From Pyrenophora tritici-repentis (taxonomy: Eukaryota > Ascomycota > Dothideomycetes > Pleosporales > Pleosporaceae): a stretch of 64,000 nucleotides of DNA. This document shows positions 20,003 through 32,343 of this stretch, one piece after another (positions within the stretch are counted from its first letter, which is position 1; each line of letters opens with the position of its first letter). The translations under genes were made by a program, and so were the position numbers. The notes beneath the pieces are model-generated. The model was not told the DNA's origin. It saw nothing but the letters and a program-made list of their open reading frames with translations, and did no database searches. Location of the stretch: NCBI RefSeq assembly GCF_003171515.1, contig NC_089399.1:3906001-3970000 (forward strand), in the 5' to 3' direction.

Positions 20003-20977
20003 ATGCCAGGCACCGGCCACCGCTTGCAGCCCGCTGTTCTCCAGGCTATCCTCGACCGAATTGCTGCCTGCGAAAGTGATCGAGCCATCTCTAGAGCTAC
20101 AGGTGCGAGCCGTAACACAGTAGCAAAGCTGAGGTTGAGCTTAGAGTTTTGGGGCGTGCCTTATCCGCCGCGCTGCGTTCGACTTGGGCGGCCATCTATA
20201 CTCCGGCAAGCTCAGCGCGAAGGCCTTCAGGCATACCTCAATGGCTCACCGGGCGCATACATGGATGAGATGAGGGACTTCTTGTACGACGAGTACGACG
20301 TTAGGATAAGCCTTGCGAGCGTTTACCGAGAGCTAGAGAAGATGAGATGGTCTCGCAAGCTTGCAACAAAGCGGGCAAAGGAGCAGAGTGAGCCACTCCG
20401 CCGCCTCTATCTTGCCAGGATGGCGCAACACTATAAGGCGGAGCAGATCGTTGCGTTGGACGAGAGCGCCTGCAATGAGCGTACGGGCGACCGCAAGTAT
20501 GGCTGGTCTCCAATCGGGGAGCCGGTGGAGCTATCACACAGCTTCAGGCGATCAGAACGGTGGTCGCTGCTGCCAGCCATGACGATAGATGGCTACATAA
20601 GCTATAAGATCTTTCAAGGCGCGATTACATCTGAGATCCTAGAAGACTTCTTAGAGTTTCAAGTGCTGCCGTTCTGCAATCCTCACCCAGGGCCAGCCTC
20701 AGTAATCGTGCTTGATAACGCCTCCATCCATCGATCAGAGCGTGTACGGGTGCTTTGCCAAAGTGCTGGAGTACTCCTTGAGTATCTGCCGCCATACTCA
20801 CCAGATTTCAACCCCATCGAGAAGAGCTTTAAGCAGCTCAAGGGGTGGATGAAAAGGAATTCAGCGCAAGCGGAGAACTTCATTGACTTTGGGGTCTTTC
20901 TTGAGTATGCAGCGCAGCTGGTGTGCTGTAATATTAACTGCAGAAGCTGGTTCCATAGGTGTGGCTATCCCTATTAA
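20003..20977 (+). CDS. Tc1/IS630-type transposase (DD34E), copy 2
   Basis: 324 aa, identical in translation to the copy at 13822-14796 and in the opposite orientation. Catalytic residues are intact: IVALDESACNE, VIVLDNASIHR, SPDFNPIEKSF. Start at the ATG at 20003 (MPGTGHRLQPAV), the first in frame after the left arm. Two intact identical copies in a genome with RIP-damaged repeats nearby suggest recent activity. Confidence 0.92.
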   Translation: MPGTGHRLQPAVLQAILDRIAACESDRAISRATGASRNTVAKLRLSLEFWGVPYPPRCVRLGRPSILRQAQREGLQAYLNGSPGAYMDEMRDFLYDEYDVRISLASVYRELEKMRWSRKLATKRAKEQSEPLRRLYLARMAQHYKAEQIVALDESACNERTGDRKYGWSPIGEPVELSHSFRRSERWSLLPAMTIDGYISYKIFQGAITSEILEDFLEFQVLPFCNPHPGPASVIVLDNASIHRSERVRVLCQSAGVLLEYLPPYSPDFNPIEKSFKQLKGWMKRNSAQAENFIDFGVFLEYAAQLVCCNINCRSWFHRCGYPY

Positions 20978-21281
20978 TTGTGCTTTTAAATGGATGCCAC
21001 AGTACGTTTCTATAGGTAGATGATACCATACAAATGCGAACGATTACACCTTAATGCGCAACCCACAAAAGCGATTTAATAATTCTAAAAAAATAAGAGC
21101 TATTTCTATACATATAGAACTATCTTAGGAAGTTAACCTGTTATAATCGCATAACGTTGTAGTGTTGTACATAGGGCTATCCAAATAGACTATTGTTGCA
21201 GCGCATTTGAAACGCCTGAAAAACCTCAACACTATAGCGGGCACGGGCCGCTGTCACCAAAAACGCTCAGGCCACTAAGCT

Positions 21282-22975
21282 TCAAGCATTCTCGCCATCA
21301 TCCTCCACAACACTGCTAGACGGTTCAACCACCAATTTCTTGCGCGCAATCTCTTCTCTTTTCTTACAACGTTCGACTCGTCTCCAGTTACGATCTGTGA
21401 GACCCTGGTACCCAGCTTGCCATTCTTTTGCAGTGTTTTGTAGCGTGAAAAACCAGCCAGGAGGCTGCTTGAAATGCTGCGTCCACAACTTCAAGATATC
21501 ACCAGATGGCTGCATCAAGAGGTTGATATCCATAGCTCCGTCAATAACAAGAGTCTTATAAAGCTCGTTAATGTCCTCTCCAACTGTAGGAAATTTTAAC
21601 TTAAGGTAGTTAAAGAAATTACTAGTATGCTCGTTAATCTCCTGCTCATGATCATATCGGATAGGCGCCCACTGAGATGCACTAGATACCTCAGCTCTTG
21701 TTATCGTTGGTGCAGCTGCCTGCAAGTTAGACTCCTGTTGAGGTTGCCTGTTCATCCGCTCAAGCTGTCCAACGATGAGCAGTTTTGTTAAGCTTTTGAT
21801 ATCATCGTCGCCATCTCCAGCCGCCCGCAACTTGCGCGTTTTCTCATGCACCCGCAGGTCCTTTGCTCTCAAAATTGCAAGCCGTACATCATCAGATGGC
21901 TCATCGTACGTTGCCCTTCTCGCTGTAATTGCTCTTGCCCACATGGAGATAATGTTGCCGTTGACAAAGAGGTGATCTTCGAAGCGCGCTGGCTGCCTCG
22001 CTGTTGGCGCCATCCAGCAGCAATAAGGATAGTTCTCGCAATGGGTATCTGTACAGCGCCATCTATCCCGGATAGCAATAGCATGCCCGCTACCTGCTTG
22101 TTCAGCTGCTATTACACCAGCAAGCCCCTCCTCTTGAATCACCGTTGCGGTGCGTCGACGAGGACCGTCGACAACCGTTGGCAACGGCTGCTGCTCCCTG
22201 GAATTTCAGCCAAGATGAGCTCGAAATCGACGTTTACTGGCTCGCTGACATAGTTATCAACCTCTACAACAAGGCGCTGAAAGCTATTCCACGTTGCATC
22301 AACACCTCGCCGCAATCGCTTTATCGCGCGCTCGCGTTTGGCCTGCTTAGCTGGGTAAACAACAGTGCAAACAGATGAGATCTTCGCTCTTTTTGGCCGT
22401 AATTCTGCAACAACGTCATCTACCCACTGCCATAGGTCGTCGAAATGCAGCGAGTACAGCCGTACGCCGTGCTCGCTATCGGCAGCTTCAGGAATAAAGT
22501 GTTTCTCCATATCACCACCAAGGCAAGCCCTCCACCTAACGCGCAGTACAGGATTAACCTCATCCTCTAGCGCTTGCGATGAGCGAGGCAGCCATGGAGT
22601 GCCTTCTTGACGTCGGTACGCTGGCTCTCCCTCATCCTCAACACTACCGGCAGCGCCCTTAGCAGCGATCTCATCCTCATCCTCAGGCAGCGGATCGCCA
22701 TCTCCATCCTCGAAAGTATCCTCATCCTCGCCAACGATATCTTCAGCTTGCGCGGAGGCAGCTGTTTGGGTGGCTTGCAGCTCAGGCTCGGACAACGGGC
22801 TTTGACGGCGCGGCGGGGCAGTCGCTGGAGGCGACGGCAGCGCCTCACGGCGGACACGTTTAGGCGTTAAATGGGTAGGATTTTGTCTAGTTGCTGGCGC
22901 TCTACGCTTCTGGGAGGACGGGTTAACGCCTTGATCGAATGGCTGCTTCGGCTTACGCTGGCGCTTGGGCGGCAT
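21282..22975 (-). CDS. Second protein of DD34E element, function unknown
   Basis: From ATG 22975 (MPPKRQRKPKQPFD) one frame runs to a TGA at 22139 and another frame runs from about 22207 to 21282. A short intron ending at a CTGAAATTCCAG acceptor (about 22203-22210) would join them into one protein of roughly 550 residues; a frameshift is the alternative. Visible parts: a basic Pro-rich N-terminus, an acidic stretch (about residues 85-125), a Cys-containing segment (RWRCTDTHCENYPYCCW) that could be a zinc finger, and a C-terminal region with LLMQPSGDILKLWTQHF. I do not recognise the family. Its position between the element arms argues for an accessory transposition or host-interaction protein; that is inference. 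Confidence 0.6.
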
Positions 22976-23186
22976 CCCAACAGCAGCTAGATTGAGCTCG
23001 CAACAAGCTCCACACAAACAAAACGCTATACACGAACGATTTAGAGTACAGGACTAGCTTCATGGGCTTCTGGAGGTGGGAAACGGCTGCTGCATTAATT
23101 TACTAACAAATTACTATGGGAGTTGATGTTCTTGGGCACCAAGCTAACCAGATCCAGGCGGCTCAAGGTATTTCGAAAACCACAAT

Positions 23187-25305
23187 AACTCGGACCGAAT
23201 GACGGATGATGAACCGAGGTCTGGCCAAGGAGGGCCGGATGATGCCGCTAATTAGCGCGTGACCAGCGACCAGATCACAGGTAGCGAACAGAACACCACA
23301 ACAGTGACATCTCAATCATTTGAAATTATCGCATCGCATGAATGCTTTCATAAGAGTGACGTGTACCAGGCTGTGGCGCATTGGAAGCATAAAGAGAAGA
23401 TGACTTTACTCAACTTCCATGGACTGACCTCGGGAGGGTCTCGGTTGTTGGACCAAGTTCTCAGGTACCTTGGCAGTCAGGTACATGAGGGGTAATCCTC
23501 ACACGTTCATCAATGATGGTCATCTCTCGTCGTCGTTGCGCTTCATCTCTCGCAACATAAAAAGTGCGATTTATCCACCATAACCGTTATGTACAGACGC
23601 TTTTCGATTACCAGCACTACATTCAGGACTAGAGATACGAAAATATGTTTCAAAGTCAAACGCGATGAGCTTCTATCGAGAGCCGCATTTGCAACTACCG
23701 CGGAAGTAATCAGGGGTACAGTCCATTCGTTCAAAGACGGTATGGCAACCCGTATCTGGATTCTCACACAGCCAACCCTAATCCGTGGGCGATTAGGCAT
23801 GCTACATGCCTCAACCCCCTTATTTATGACGTACCACACTCAGCACAGGTGATCAGCCAGGTCATACTGGCAGACACGTTGGTGACACAATGCGTGGTTC
23901 GTTTGTGGTTTATTTACGGTTCGATTACGTCTGCCCCAAAGATGTAGCATACGTTTGACCTGGAAGCGTCGTGCGCGACACCCTGCAGATTCGTACAAAT
24001 CCGAGAAGCCGAGATTACAGCTGAAAATGTAACGACTGCGTCCGAATAGGTTAGACGTTCTCTTCGGTCGCAAGTTCGTTGCGTCGGTGTAATCCTTTGA
24101 AGACTTTTGGGTGCGGTAATTCTGGTGCGTCCGAACAGACGAAGAACAAATTGGAGAACACTGTAGAGATCGTCTTACAATTCGTAGAAGACATACAACA
24201 AGATGAAGATACCGTGGCAAGGAAGAGTAGCGGTCAAAGTCAATGAACAACAAATCATGCCGGTGCCCAGGAGAAGTGAGGCTAAAGATGACAAGAGAGA
24301 TGAGATACAAATGACCCCGAGAGCAGTCCGTGAGCGAGTCATGCGGCAGTGGCGCTCAGAGGTGCTCTTTTAGTAGCATAGGTAAGAGTGGAAAACGCTC
24401 GGTAGAGCTCGTCAAAATCATGTAATCGATGGTTCTCCAGTTTGGCACGCCTTTAGTAGCATATGCAAACACCGCGCTAAGCTACTATGAATAATAAAGA
24501 TCCACTCACTACAGATAGCATACGTGATGCCAGCAGGTTCACGAGTACTTACGATTGTACGGAGTGTGCTCACGTGCCATCGAACGGGGACTCGAACAAC
24601 GGCACGACGAGTACTGTGTACAGATGGTATCGGTTGGCTATGGATATACATTGCCTTAGAAGGCTAGAGAGATCGCCACCCTCATTAGGTATATGGGCTA
24701 CAATGCCCAATTTTGCCCCACTAGCCTGACAGAGAGGGGCAACGAGAATGTAAGAAACGTTACGGCTCACTAAATCAAATGGCCAAGTGGACGTTGTATG
24801 AAGTGGTAAATATTGTAACCAGAATTATAATTATATAGAACTCCCAATCCGCCCTCTTTCGTTCTCTACTTGTTTACCGTTCCTTGTGTCATGTTGTCTG
24901 CCGAGTCCGTCGCCGCGGAACGAAATGCTTAACGAGGCTTGATCTGCCGTCTCTACCCTTGTGCACCGCCCCTAGTGCAACGCCACAATGCCAATCACGT
25001 TGAAACTAACTCAACAGCCCGTGTCTGACGCATACACTACAGCAGATACAGGTATATATGCGGAGAAACCTGGGGTAGTGGTGTCCGGAGTCTGGAAGTT
25101 GCCTCGGTTTGACGTCGAAAAGACGGCGACAGTGCCGTAAAGGCTGTGGTCTTCGCACTTCCGACGGAGCTGGGCGGAAGCCGTGGTTGACATATAGTAA
25201 CGGCGATGCGCGTACAATAAAACACTGTACAGATTTTGCATACTTTGCTACGTCTTCTTGCAGTCATTTAACCATTGAGCCGAGGAACGCATACCTTTCG
25301 ACGTC
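23187..25305. other. Gene-free stretch
   Basis: About 2.1 kb without supported genes between the transposon block and the transporter gene. Small frames (up to about 156 codons, 23840-24310 minus) show no family features. The region nearest the transporter ATG should hold its promoter. Confidence 0.5.
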
Positions 25306-26334
25306 ATGTCAGACACTGCCAAGATGGACCACGAGATGACCGAACACAATAATGTGGGCATTGCAGGAAATGGCGCTGCTCTTAGTCGCCAAGTTACCGT
25401 GGCTTTGACTCCAGAACAATATGAGCGTCTATTCTTCCAGCCGAATGGCCCTCGTCGTGGCGACCTCGCGAAGAAATTCGGTGAGTACTCATTTGAAACC
25501 TGGCCATCGAATGTGCCACAAGTGGCTCGCGAGACTCACTGTCGACAGCGAACCCGACCTTGCTTGGACTAGTTGGCTTTCTTGTGCCATATACCTCCAC
25601 TATCCTCATCCTCTGCGGTTTTCAGGGCGCTGTTGCTCCACAGAGTTTGGTCGGCCTCAGTGGTGACTACTACTTCTTTGGTGCCCTTGCTATGGTTCTC
25701 GCCGGAATTGCAGAGTTCATCCTCGGTAACAGTATGTATCACCTATTTCTGCAGTCTTCTATTTTCTTCCCATACTGATACGCGCATCCAGCATTTCCCA
25801 TGGCCGTCTTCCTCATTTATGGGAGCCATTGGGCTAGCTTGGCATACCAACAAGACCCTACTCACCAAACAACTTCTGCCTTTAGAGAATTAGGCGGAGC
25901 AACGGGTGCCGCTTATAATTCATCTCAAGGCTTCCACAACGTATCGATGTAAGCTCACCTCATACTGTCCCCGGTTCCCGGCCCGCCACTGACAATCGAA
26001 CAGGGTACTTGCTAGCTTTATCTTTCTTCTTGGTACCCTCCGCGTGAACGTATTCTTCGCCTTGACCTTCTTTGGTCTCGTCATGCTCTTCTCTTTCATT
26101 GCCGCTGCGGATTTCGCCATCCCACATGCGAAAACCGAGGCCGACATTGAACATATCAACAAATTGCTGCATATAGGCGGCGGGTTCGGCTTTCTCGGGT
26201 TGATTTCTGGTTGGTATCTTGCGATTCTTACAGCCTGCGAAGCTGTGGGCATTCCGTGCCCACTACCCGTCTTCGATCTGAGCAGCAGAGTCTTTCCAAA
26301 CAAAAACAGGGCCGACCAAGTCGCTGAACATTGA
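25306..26334 (+). CDS. GPR1/FUN34/YaaH-family transporter (acetate/ammonium type)
   Basis: Four exons (25306-25480, 25549-25731, 25792-25948, 26004-26334) give 281 aa. Members are six-helix membrane proteins linked to acetate uptake and ammonium export in fungi. After a polar N-terminal tail (about 60 residues) comes the family signature ANPTLLGLVGF in the first helix. Further helices are FFGALAMVLAGIAEFILGN, FLIYGSHWASLAY, FIFLLGTLRVNVFFALTFFG, LFSFIAAADFAI and FGFLGLISGWYLAILTACEA. Every splice junction keeps frame and family sequence. The cytosolic C-terminus is short. Substrate cannot be assigned within the family from sequence alone. Confidence 0.92.
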
Positions 26335-26857
26335 GCGGGCCTGTTTTCCTTGAAAGCCAACCCGAGGCGATAGTACATCATCTCTTTATGCAACACTCAA
26401 CAATAAGACATCACCCTTAAGTCATCTTATGACTGTATTCCGGGATTTCGACTGCCGGAGGATACGGACGCGTCTTAGAGAGGGATTGGCTCAACCAACA
26501 TTAAGCGAGAAATAAAGCCTGACGTAAATGATCCGATATTGGTGTGACGTGAGGATCATTTTCGTCTTGAACCCGGCGGCTGAATGTCGTATATTTGAGC
26601 GAGTCGATTGGGGAACATGGCTGCGCGGATCCAGGGCCTAAATGCGCGGGATGGCGGGGTAGCAGGGGATCTTCCATCCAACATCCTCATCAAGCGGCAT
26701 AGTAGCGCCATTTCGGTTATAAACACGGCTGACATGGTACTTGGCAGCTGTATATATGTATCTACGATGGAGAACGAAATGCGGTGTACATGCTCGATAG
26801 CCCCCGCAAGCGGTGCGTTACTTGGGTATCTTGCCGCCAGATTACAACTCGTTACTC
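26335..26857. other. Intergenic, promoter side of beta-xylosidase
   Basis: No gene. TTATAAACACGG near 26718 and TATATATGTA near 26750 are TATA-like sequences upstream of the GH3 gene, about 105-140 bp before its ATG. Confidence 0.4.
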
Positions 26858-29194
26858 ATGATGCATCTCTTGGGTCTGGTGCTCTTCGGAGCATCATTGG
26901 TCCCCAGCGCCTACGCCATTGGCCCTGACTGTGTGAATGGTCCCTTGAAATCCAACGCTATCTGCGATGTGACTGCTTCACCTGCGAAGCGGGCTGCAGC
27001 CCTGGTTGCAGCCATGCAGACACAAGAGAAGCTTGACAACCTCGTAAGGTATGTTTTGCTTCGGACATCTGATGTATCAGCCTGAAGCATTTACTAACAA
27101 AGAACTTACAGCAAGTCTAAAGGAGTTGCGCGACTTGGGCTCCCGGCTTACAACTGGTGGGGTGAAGCACTACACGGTGTGGCAGGGGCACCGGGAATCA
27201 ACTTCACTGGACCTTACCGCACTGCAACGTCTTTCCCAATGCCTCTCCTCATGTCAGCAGCGTTCGATGACGATTTGATCCATCAGATCGCCATCGTCAT
27301 CGGAAACGAGGCTCGAGCATTTGGTAATGGCGGCATCGCCCCTGTGGACTTCTGGACTCCAGACATCAACCCATTCCGGGATCCTCGCTGGGGTCGTGGT
27401 TCAGAGACGCCAGGAGAAGACATCCTGCGAATCAAAGGCTACACAAAGAGTCTGCTCTCTGGACTTGAAGGTGATAAGGCGCAAAGGAAGATCATCGCCA
27501 CGTGCAAACATTACGTGGGCTACGACATGGAGGACTGGAACGGCACTGATCGCCACAGTTTCGATGCCAAGATTACTACACAAGATCTTGCGGAGTACTT
27601 CATGCCTCCTTTCCAACAGTGCGCACGAGACTCGAAAGTTGGCTCGTTCATGTGCAGCTACAACGCGGTCAACGGTGTCCCCACATGTGCCGATACCTAC
27701 GTTCTCGAAGACATCCTGCGCAAGCATTGGAACTGGACGGACAGCAACAACTACATTACCAGTGACTGTGAGGCGGTGAAAGATATCTCCCTGAGGCACA
27801 AATACGTAGCGACACTCCAAGAAGCTACGGCGATTGCTTTCAACAACGGCATGGATCTCAGCTGCGAATACAGTGGATCGTCGGATATTCCTGGTGCTTT
27901 TAGTCAAGGCCTGCTGAACGTTTCAGTCATTGACAGGGCTCTCACAAGACAGTACGAGGGACTGGTTCACGCCGGTTACTTTGACGGGGCTGCGGCAACA
28001 TATGCTAACCTGGGCGTCCAGGATATCAACACACCAGAGGCTCAGAAACTTGTGTTGCAAGTCGCTGCCGAGGGACTTACGTTGCTTAAAAACGACGACA
28101 CGCTTCCGTTATCTCTTAAGAGTGGATCGAAGGTAGCGATGGTCGGCTTCTGGGCGAATGACAGCTCTAAGCTTTCCGGTATCTACAGCGGTCCAGCACC
28201 TTATTTGCACAATCCGGTGTATGCTGGTAACAAGCTTGGTCTGGACATGGCCGTGGCTACGGGACCAATCCTCCAGAAATCCGGAGCTGCAGACAACTGG
28301 ACCACTAAGGCGCTCGATGCGGCAAAGAAATCAGACACCATTCTCTACTTTGGTGGCTTGGATCCCTCAGCTGCTGCAGAAGGTTCCGATCGTACAGACA
28401 TCAGCTGGCCAAGCGCTCAAATCGACCTCATCACCAAGCTGGCTGCTCTTGGCAAACCGCTAGTTGTCATCGCACTGGGTGACATGGTCGACCACATGCC
28501 AATACTCAACATGAAAGGAGTCAACTCGTTGATCTGGGCGAACTGGCCCGGTCAGGACGGCGGAACAGCTGTCATGCAGGTCATCACCGGTGAACACGCG
28601 ATTGCTGGACGTCTACCAATTACCCAGTACCCCGCCAAGTACACCCAATTGTCCATGTTGGACATGAATCTGCGCCCTGGTGGTAACAACCCCGGCCGAA
28701 CCTACCGTTGGTACAACGAATCCGTTCAGCCATTTGGTTTTGGTCTGCACTACACCAAGTTTGCGGCCAAATTCGGCAGTAATTCAAGTCTCACCGTGAA
28801 CATTCAGGATATCATGAAGTCCTGCACCAAAGATCACCCAGACCTGTGCGATGTGCCTCCGATTGAGGTCGCGGTGACGAACAAGGGTAATAGGACCTCT
28901 GACTTTATCGCATTGGCGTTCATCAAGGGCGAGGTTGGGCCTAAGCCTTACCCTCTGAAGACATTGGTATCATATGCCAGATTGAGAGATATTTCGGGTA
29001 GCCAGACTAAAACGGCATCACTCGCGCTCACGCTTGGTACTTTGTCAAGGGTTGATCAGTCGGGTAATTTGGTTGCTTACCCGGGAGAGTATACGCTGCT
29101 TCTTGATGAGCCCACTCAGGCAGAGTTGAAGCTTACGATTACGGGTGAAGAGACAGTCCTGGATCATTGGCCTCAGCCGCCAGCTTCCAAGTGA
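26858..29194 (+). CDS. Secreted GH3 beta-xylosidase
   Basis: Two exons (26858-27048, 27112-29194; 63-nt intron) give 757 aa. The signal peptide (MMHLLGLVLFGASLVPSAYA) is followed by the GH3 N-terminal barrel: LGLPAYNWWGEALHGVAG, TPDINPFRDPRWGRGSETPGED, CKHYVGYDMEDW, MCSYNAVNGVPTCAD. The nucleophile region is ITSDCEAV, with the Asp in SDC as is usual for fungal xylosidases. Then come the alpha/beta sandwich (VAMVGFWANDSSKLSGIYSG), a WPGQDGGTAV-type loop and a fibronectin-III-like C-terminus. This fits xylan 1,4-beta-xylosidases of the bxlB kind, which release xylose from xylo-oligosaccharides outside the cell. Two adjacent ATGs (26858, 26861) are possible starts. The exact substrate (xylosidase versus arabinofuranosidase side activity) is not decided. 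Confidence 0.93.
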
Positions 29195-29809
29195 GCTGGA
29201 AAGAAGTTGGTAGTGGGATTGAGTAGCAATCACCTTATATGAGACAGTTACAATTGCTGAGAGACCTCCATGCTTGCGTTGATATTTGTGATGCCGACCG
29301 TGAACCAACTTCTAAATTTAGTCGCAATTGTTGTGCGTAGATCGAGTACATGCGGAGACTCTCCGATACGACTAAACTCTCATATGTTCCTATTACGGAA
29401 TGCCTTCCGCCGTGCCGCCAATGGCTTCCCCCGAGACCCCGGCATCCCCCCGACCTTCCCCTCACCAAGCCCCAGGAAATCATCTCAACTACATGACATC
29501 CTGGCAAGGGCCATTCGTATCATTGTCGATCACTGCTTCAAGTTGCTGCAAAACATTAAACGGTGGCATACCAGAGGTGGGACCCAATGTTTGCGAACAA
29601 TTTCTCCGTCGTTTCTGCATGCGTTTTTACCTTTGCACGAGGGGTTGATGCCCACTGCTGCATGGCATCATGACGTGGGCGCTGTATGACATTATCCAAC
29701 GTCGATGAAAGTGGCCACCGGGTATTAAACCTTAGAATCGTTAGATGGATTATAAAATTGGTGAATACGTAAAGTGAACGCCATCATCACACAATATCAT
29801 CAAACCAAA
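29195..29809. other. Intergenic between the two glycoside hydrolases
   Basis: No gene. ATTATAAAATTGG near 29750 is a TATA-like element about 60 bp upstream of the GH27 ATG. Confidence 0.4.
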
Positions 29810-31539
29810 ATGACAAGCACACTCTTATTCGTTGTGCCATTGGTACTTCAAGTCGCAGCAAAGTCTACTCGTTCTCCCACCCCACCGATGGGATGGAATT
29901 CTTACAATACTTGGAACTGCCAGCCCACTGAAGACAAGATCAAAACAAGTGCCAATGGCCTCATCGAGCTCGGATTTAAGGATGTTGGCTATGACTTCGT
30001 AACCATCGATTGTGGTTGGAACTTACGAGAACGGGATGCCGCTGGGCAACTTCAATGGAACACGACTCGTTTTCCGTCTGGTGGCAAGGCGCTTGGCGAC
30101 TACCTTCACGGTCTGGGCCTAGGTTTTGGTCTCTATTCAGGGGCTGGGTACCTACAATGCGGCGATGATGATTTACCTGCGAGTTTGGGTTACGAAAAGA
30201 TAGATGCAGAGAGTATTGCTGGGTGGGGTGGGGACAGTCTAAAGTATATCCAGTCAGCAGCGTCTAAAACTAGAGAAAGCTTACATACTCTAGGTACGAC
30301 AACTGCTATTCCACCTCCAACACTACTTTAGTAGACTCTAGTTCTCCAGAGTCTCAGTCACCGGCCCGCTTTCAACGTATGGCAGAAGAGCTTGATGCGG
30401 TAGACCGGGATATTCGATACTACGTGTGCCAGTGGGGAATTGGCACTGATGTTGGAGAGTGGGCAGCCAAGATAGGTAACACCTGGAGGATCAGCAACGA
30501 CATCTACGGTAAATGGCGCAGCATTTGGCGCATCACGAACCAAGTGGTACCATACTTCCGCCACACTACCACAGGTGCCTTTGCGGATATGGACATGTTA
30601 ATGTAAGCATGTTGTCCTCCTTTCGTGTTATTTGCTGACAAATGTAGCGTTGGCCTCAACTCACTCTCAGAAGAGGAAGAGCGGTTCCACTTTGGCATGT
30701 GGGCTATCAACAAGTCACCTCTTATCATGGGCGCAGCTCTGGACCCATCGCGTTTGAAGAATTCTTCAGTGGAAATTATGCTCAACAAAGAAATCATCGC
30801 CATCAACCAAGATTCACTTGCAAAGCAAGCGCAATTGATTCGCCGCGACACGGAAGGCGAATGGGACATTTGGATGGGCGAGCTCTCCGGTTCAAGACAG
30901 GTTCTGGGTGTCGCAAACTGGAGGAACGACTCCCAGACAGTGAACGTTGACCTCAAGTCACTCGGTATCGCTTCAGCTTCTGCGCGCGACGTCTGGGCTG
31001 CGAAAGATGCCGGTACTGTTTCTGGCTCACAAACATTGAATCTGGCAGGCCACGAACTGAGGATCTGGGTACTGTCCGATATTGTCGCTGCTACTGCACC
31101 CAATGCTGGGGCTTACTACTCTGCCGCCAATGCTACACTGTCTGGATCGGCGCAAGTAGTAAAATGCGCAGCTGGATCGTGCCTGCCCACTGCTTACAAA
31201 GTCGGAAATATCCTCAACGCTGGTTCAGCCGTAATTTTCGCCAATGTCAGCGCTGAAACTGCTGGCAAGAAGCTCTTGAGCGTTGACTTCATCAACTACG
31301 ACTACGCGTTCACTACCTCTTGGGGCCTCGGTGACAATATACGGAACATGACAGTAGCAGTCAACGGCAACCAGGCGAAGAGGTGGGCGTTCCCTCTTTC
31401 TGGTGGAGACTGGCAGGAGAGTCTGGGTCTCCACATTGAGGTCGATGGTTTCGTAAAAGGTTCAGGTAACACGGTTGAGTTGAGGGGTTTCAAAAACGGC
31501 ACTGCACCCGACCTCGTTGGCTTCGCGGTCCTTGAGTAG
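29810..31539 (+). CDS. Secreted GH27 alpha-galactosidase with C-terminal carbohydrate-binding-like domain
   Basis: Three exons (29810-30243, 30294-30602, 30648-31539; introns 50 and 45 nt) give 544 aa. The signal peptide covers about residues 1-18. The GH27 barrel opens PPMGWNSYNTWNC. The nucleophile is the Asp in LKYDNCYS, restored by the first splice; the acid/base is the Asp in WRISNDIYGKW. ADMDML and the HFGMWAINKSPLIMG block follow. After the beta-sandwich (about residue 400), 140 residues with AYYSAANATLSG and VDFINYDY resemble a CBM35-type module. The enzyme removes terminal alpha-galactose from galactomannans or raffinose-type sugars. It lies tandem with the beta-xylosidase, so this is a small hemicellulose-degrading neighbourhood. 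Confidence 0.92.
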
Positions 31540-32343
31540 TTGATAGACTCGGTTGTGATGTAGCAATGGAGCAAAGTTGTATTCCTAGCGACCCGTATTT
31601 GTGCCATATCTACGTGAGGCCTATATTTTTCAATTCTCCCGAAGCAAATGTTTCGATATTGTGGGCAGTCGAGAGGTAAACGCATCTTAGAAGGAACCCG
31701 CGTCAGGGAACCCTGCATGTGATATATCTTGCACCTGCCGTTGTGGCCCAACCTTCAGTTACCAACGTCCCTCACTTAACTTTCTTTGACTTCCCCCGAA
31801 CAGCGTAGAGTTATGGTCGAAAGATTATATACTGTTGCGCTGGTGTTGTTTCCGCGGCGACTGTGTCGTGGGTTAAATAAAACCAACCTGGTGAGCGGTT
31901 GCTTAGGTGATGCGTACGTATGCCGAGGCAGGGAAGAGTTCTTTTGCAAGGTCATATGAGTTGCACTAGGGACCTAGGTGTGTTTTTGAGTAAGTAGGTA
32001 GGATGGAGGGTTACTTGGAATAGAGACGTGAGTATTTTATGTTTGGTACTCGGTATAAGGTACGTAGCATTTGGAGGAGTTGGACTGGAATATGCTTATT
32101 CATGCCGTAACATTACAGATTAGTGTATTAAAAACTAAAGTTACAAGTAGTAAAAGGCTATATCGTGATGCTCAGCCGTTAAAAATCCCCAAACATGATC
32201 CTACTCAAACCCCAGGCTAGGTATCGCTCGAAATAGGTCGCGAATCGCCTGAAGTTCCTCTTGGTTTCACTGAAGAAAACAACCCCGTAATTCCCAACAC
32301 ATGTCCGCCGTGCGCAACTAAACTCTTCTTCCCCACGAACATG
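31540..32343. other. Intergenic
   Basis: About 0.8 kb between the GH27 gene and the RALF-like gene, likely holding both 3' ends. Nothing else is seen. Confidence 0.5.

Larger units (their letters stand above)
19798..23186. mobile_element. Two-gene DD34E transposon with long imperfect inverted arms
   Basis: Left arm 19798-19900 (GGTGTTTCTCGAAATACC... to TTACTAACAAATT-complement) and right arm about 23085-23186 are inverted copies of each other over about 100 bp, with perhaps 12% difference. Between them are the intact DD34E transposase gene (+) and a convergent second gene (-). Tc1/IS630 elements normally carry only the transposase and are under 2 kb, so 3.4 kb with a second gene is unusual. 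I could not identify a TA or other duplication, so the exact ends are provisional. Confidence 0.55.

Noticed and set aside
24560..24620. tRNA-like T-arm sequence
   Set aside because: A GGGGACTCGAACAACGG patch resembles a reversed T-arm, but its stem does not pair and no anticodon or acceptor arm could be built.
27321..27907. 150-170-codon frames overlapping the beta-xylosidase
   Set aside because: Shadow frames of a well-supported GH3 coding exon.
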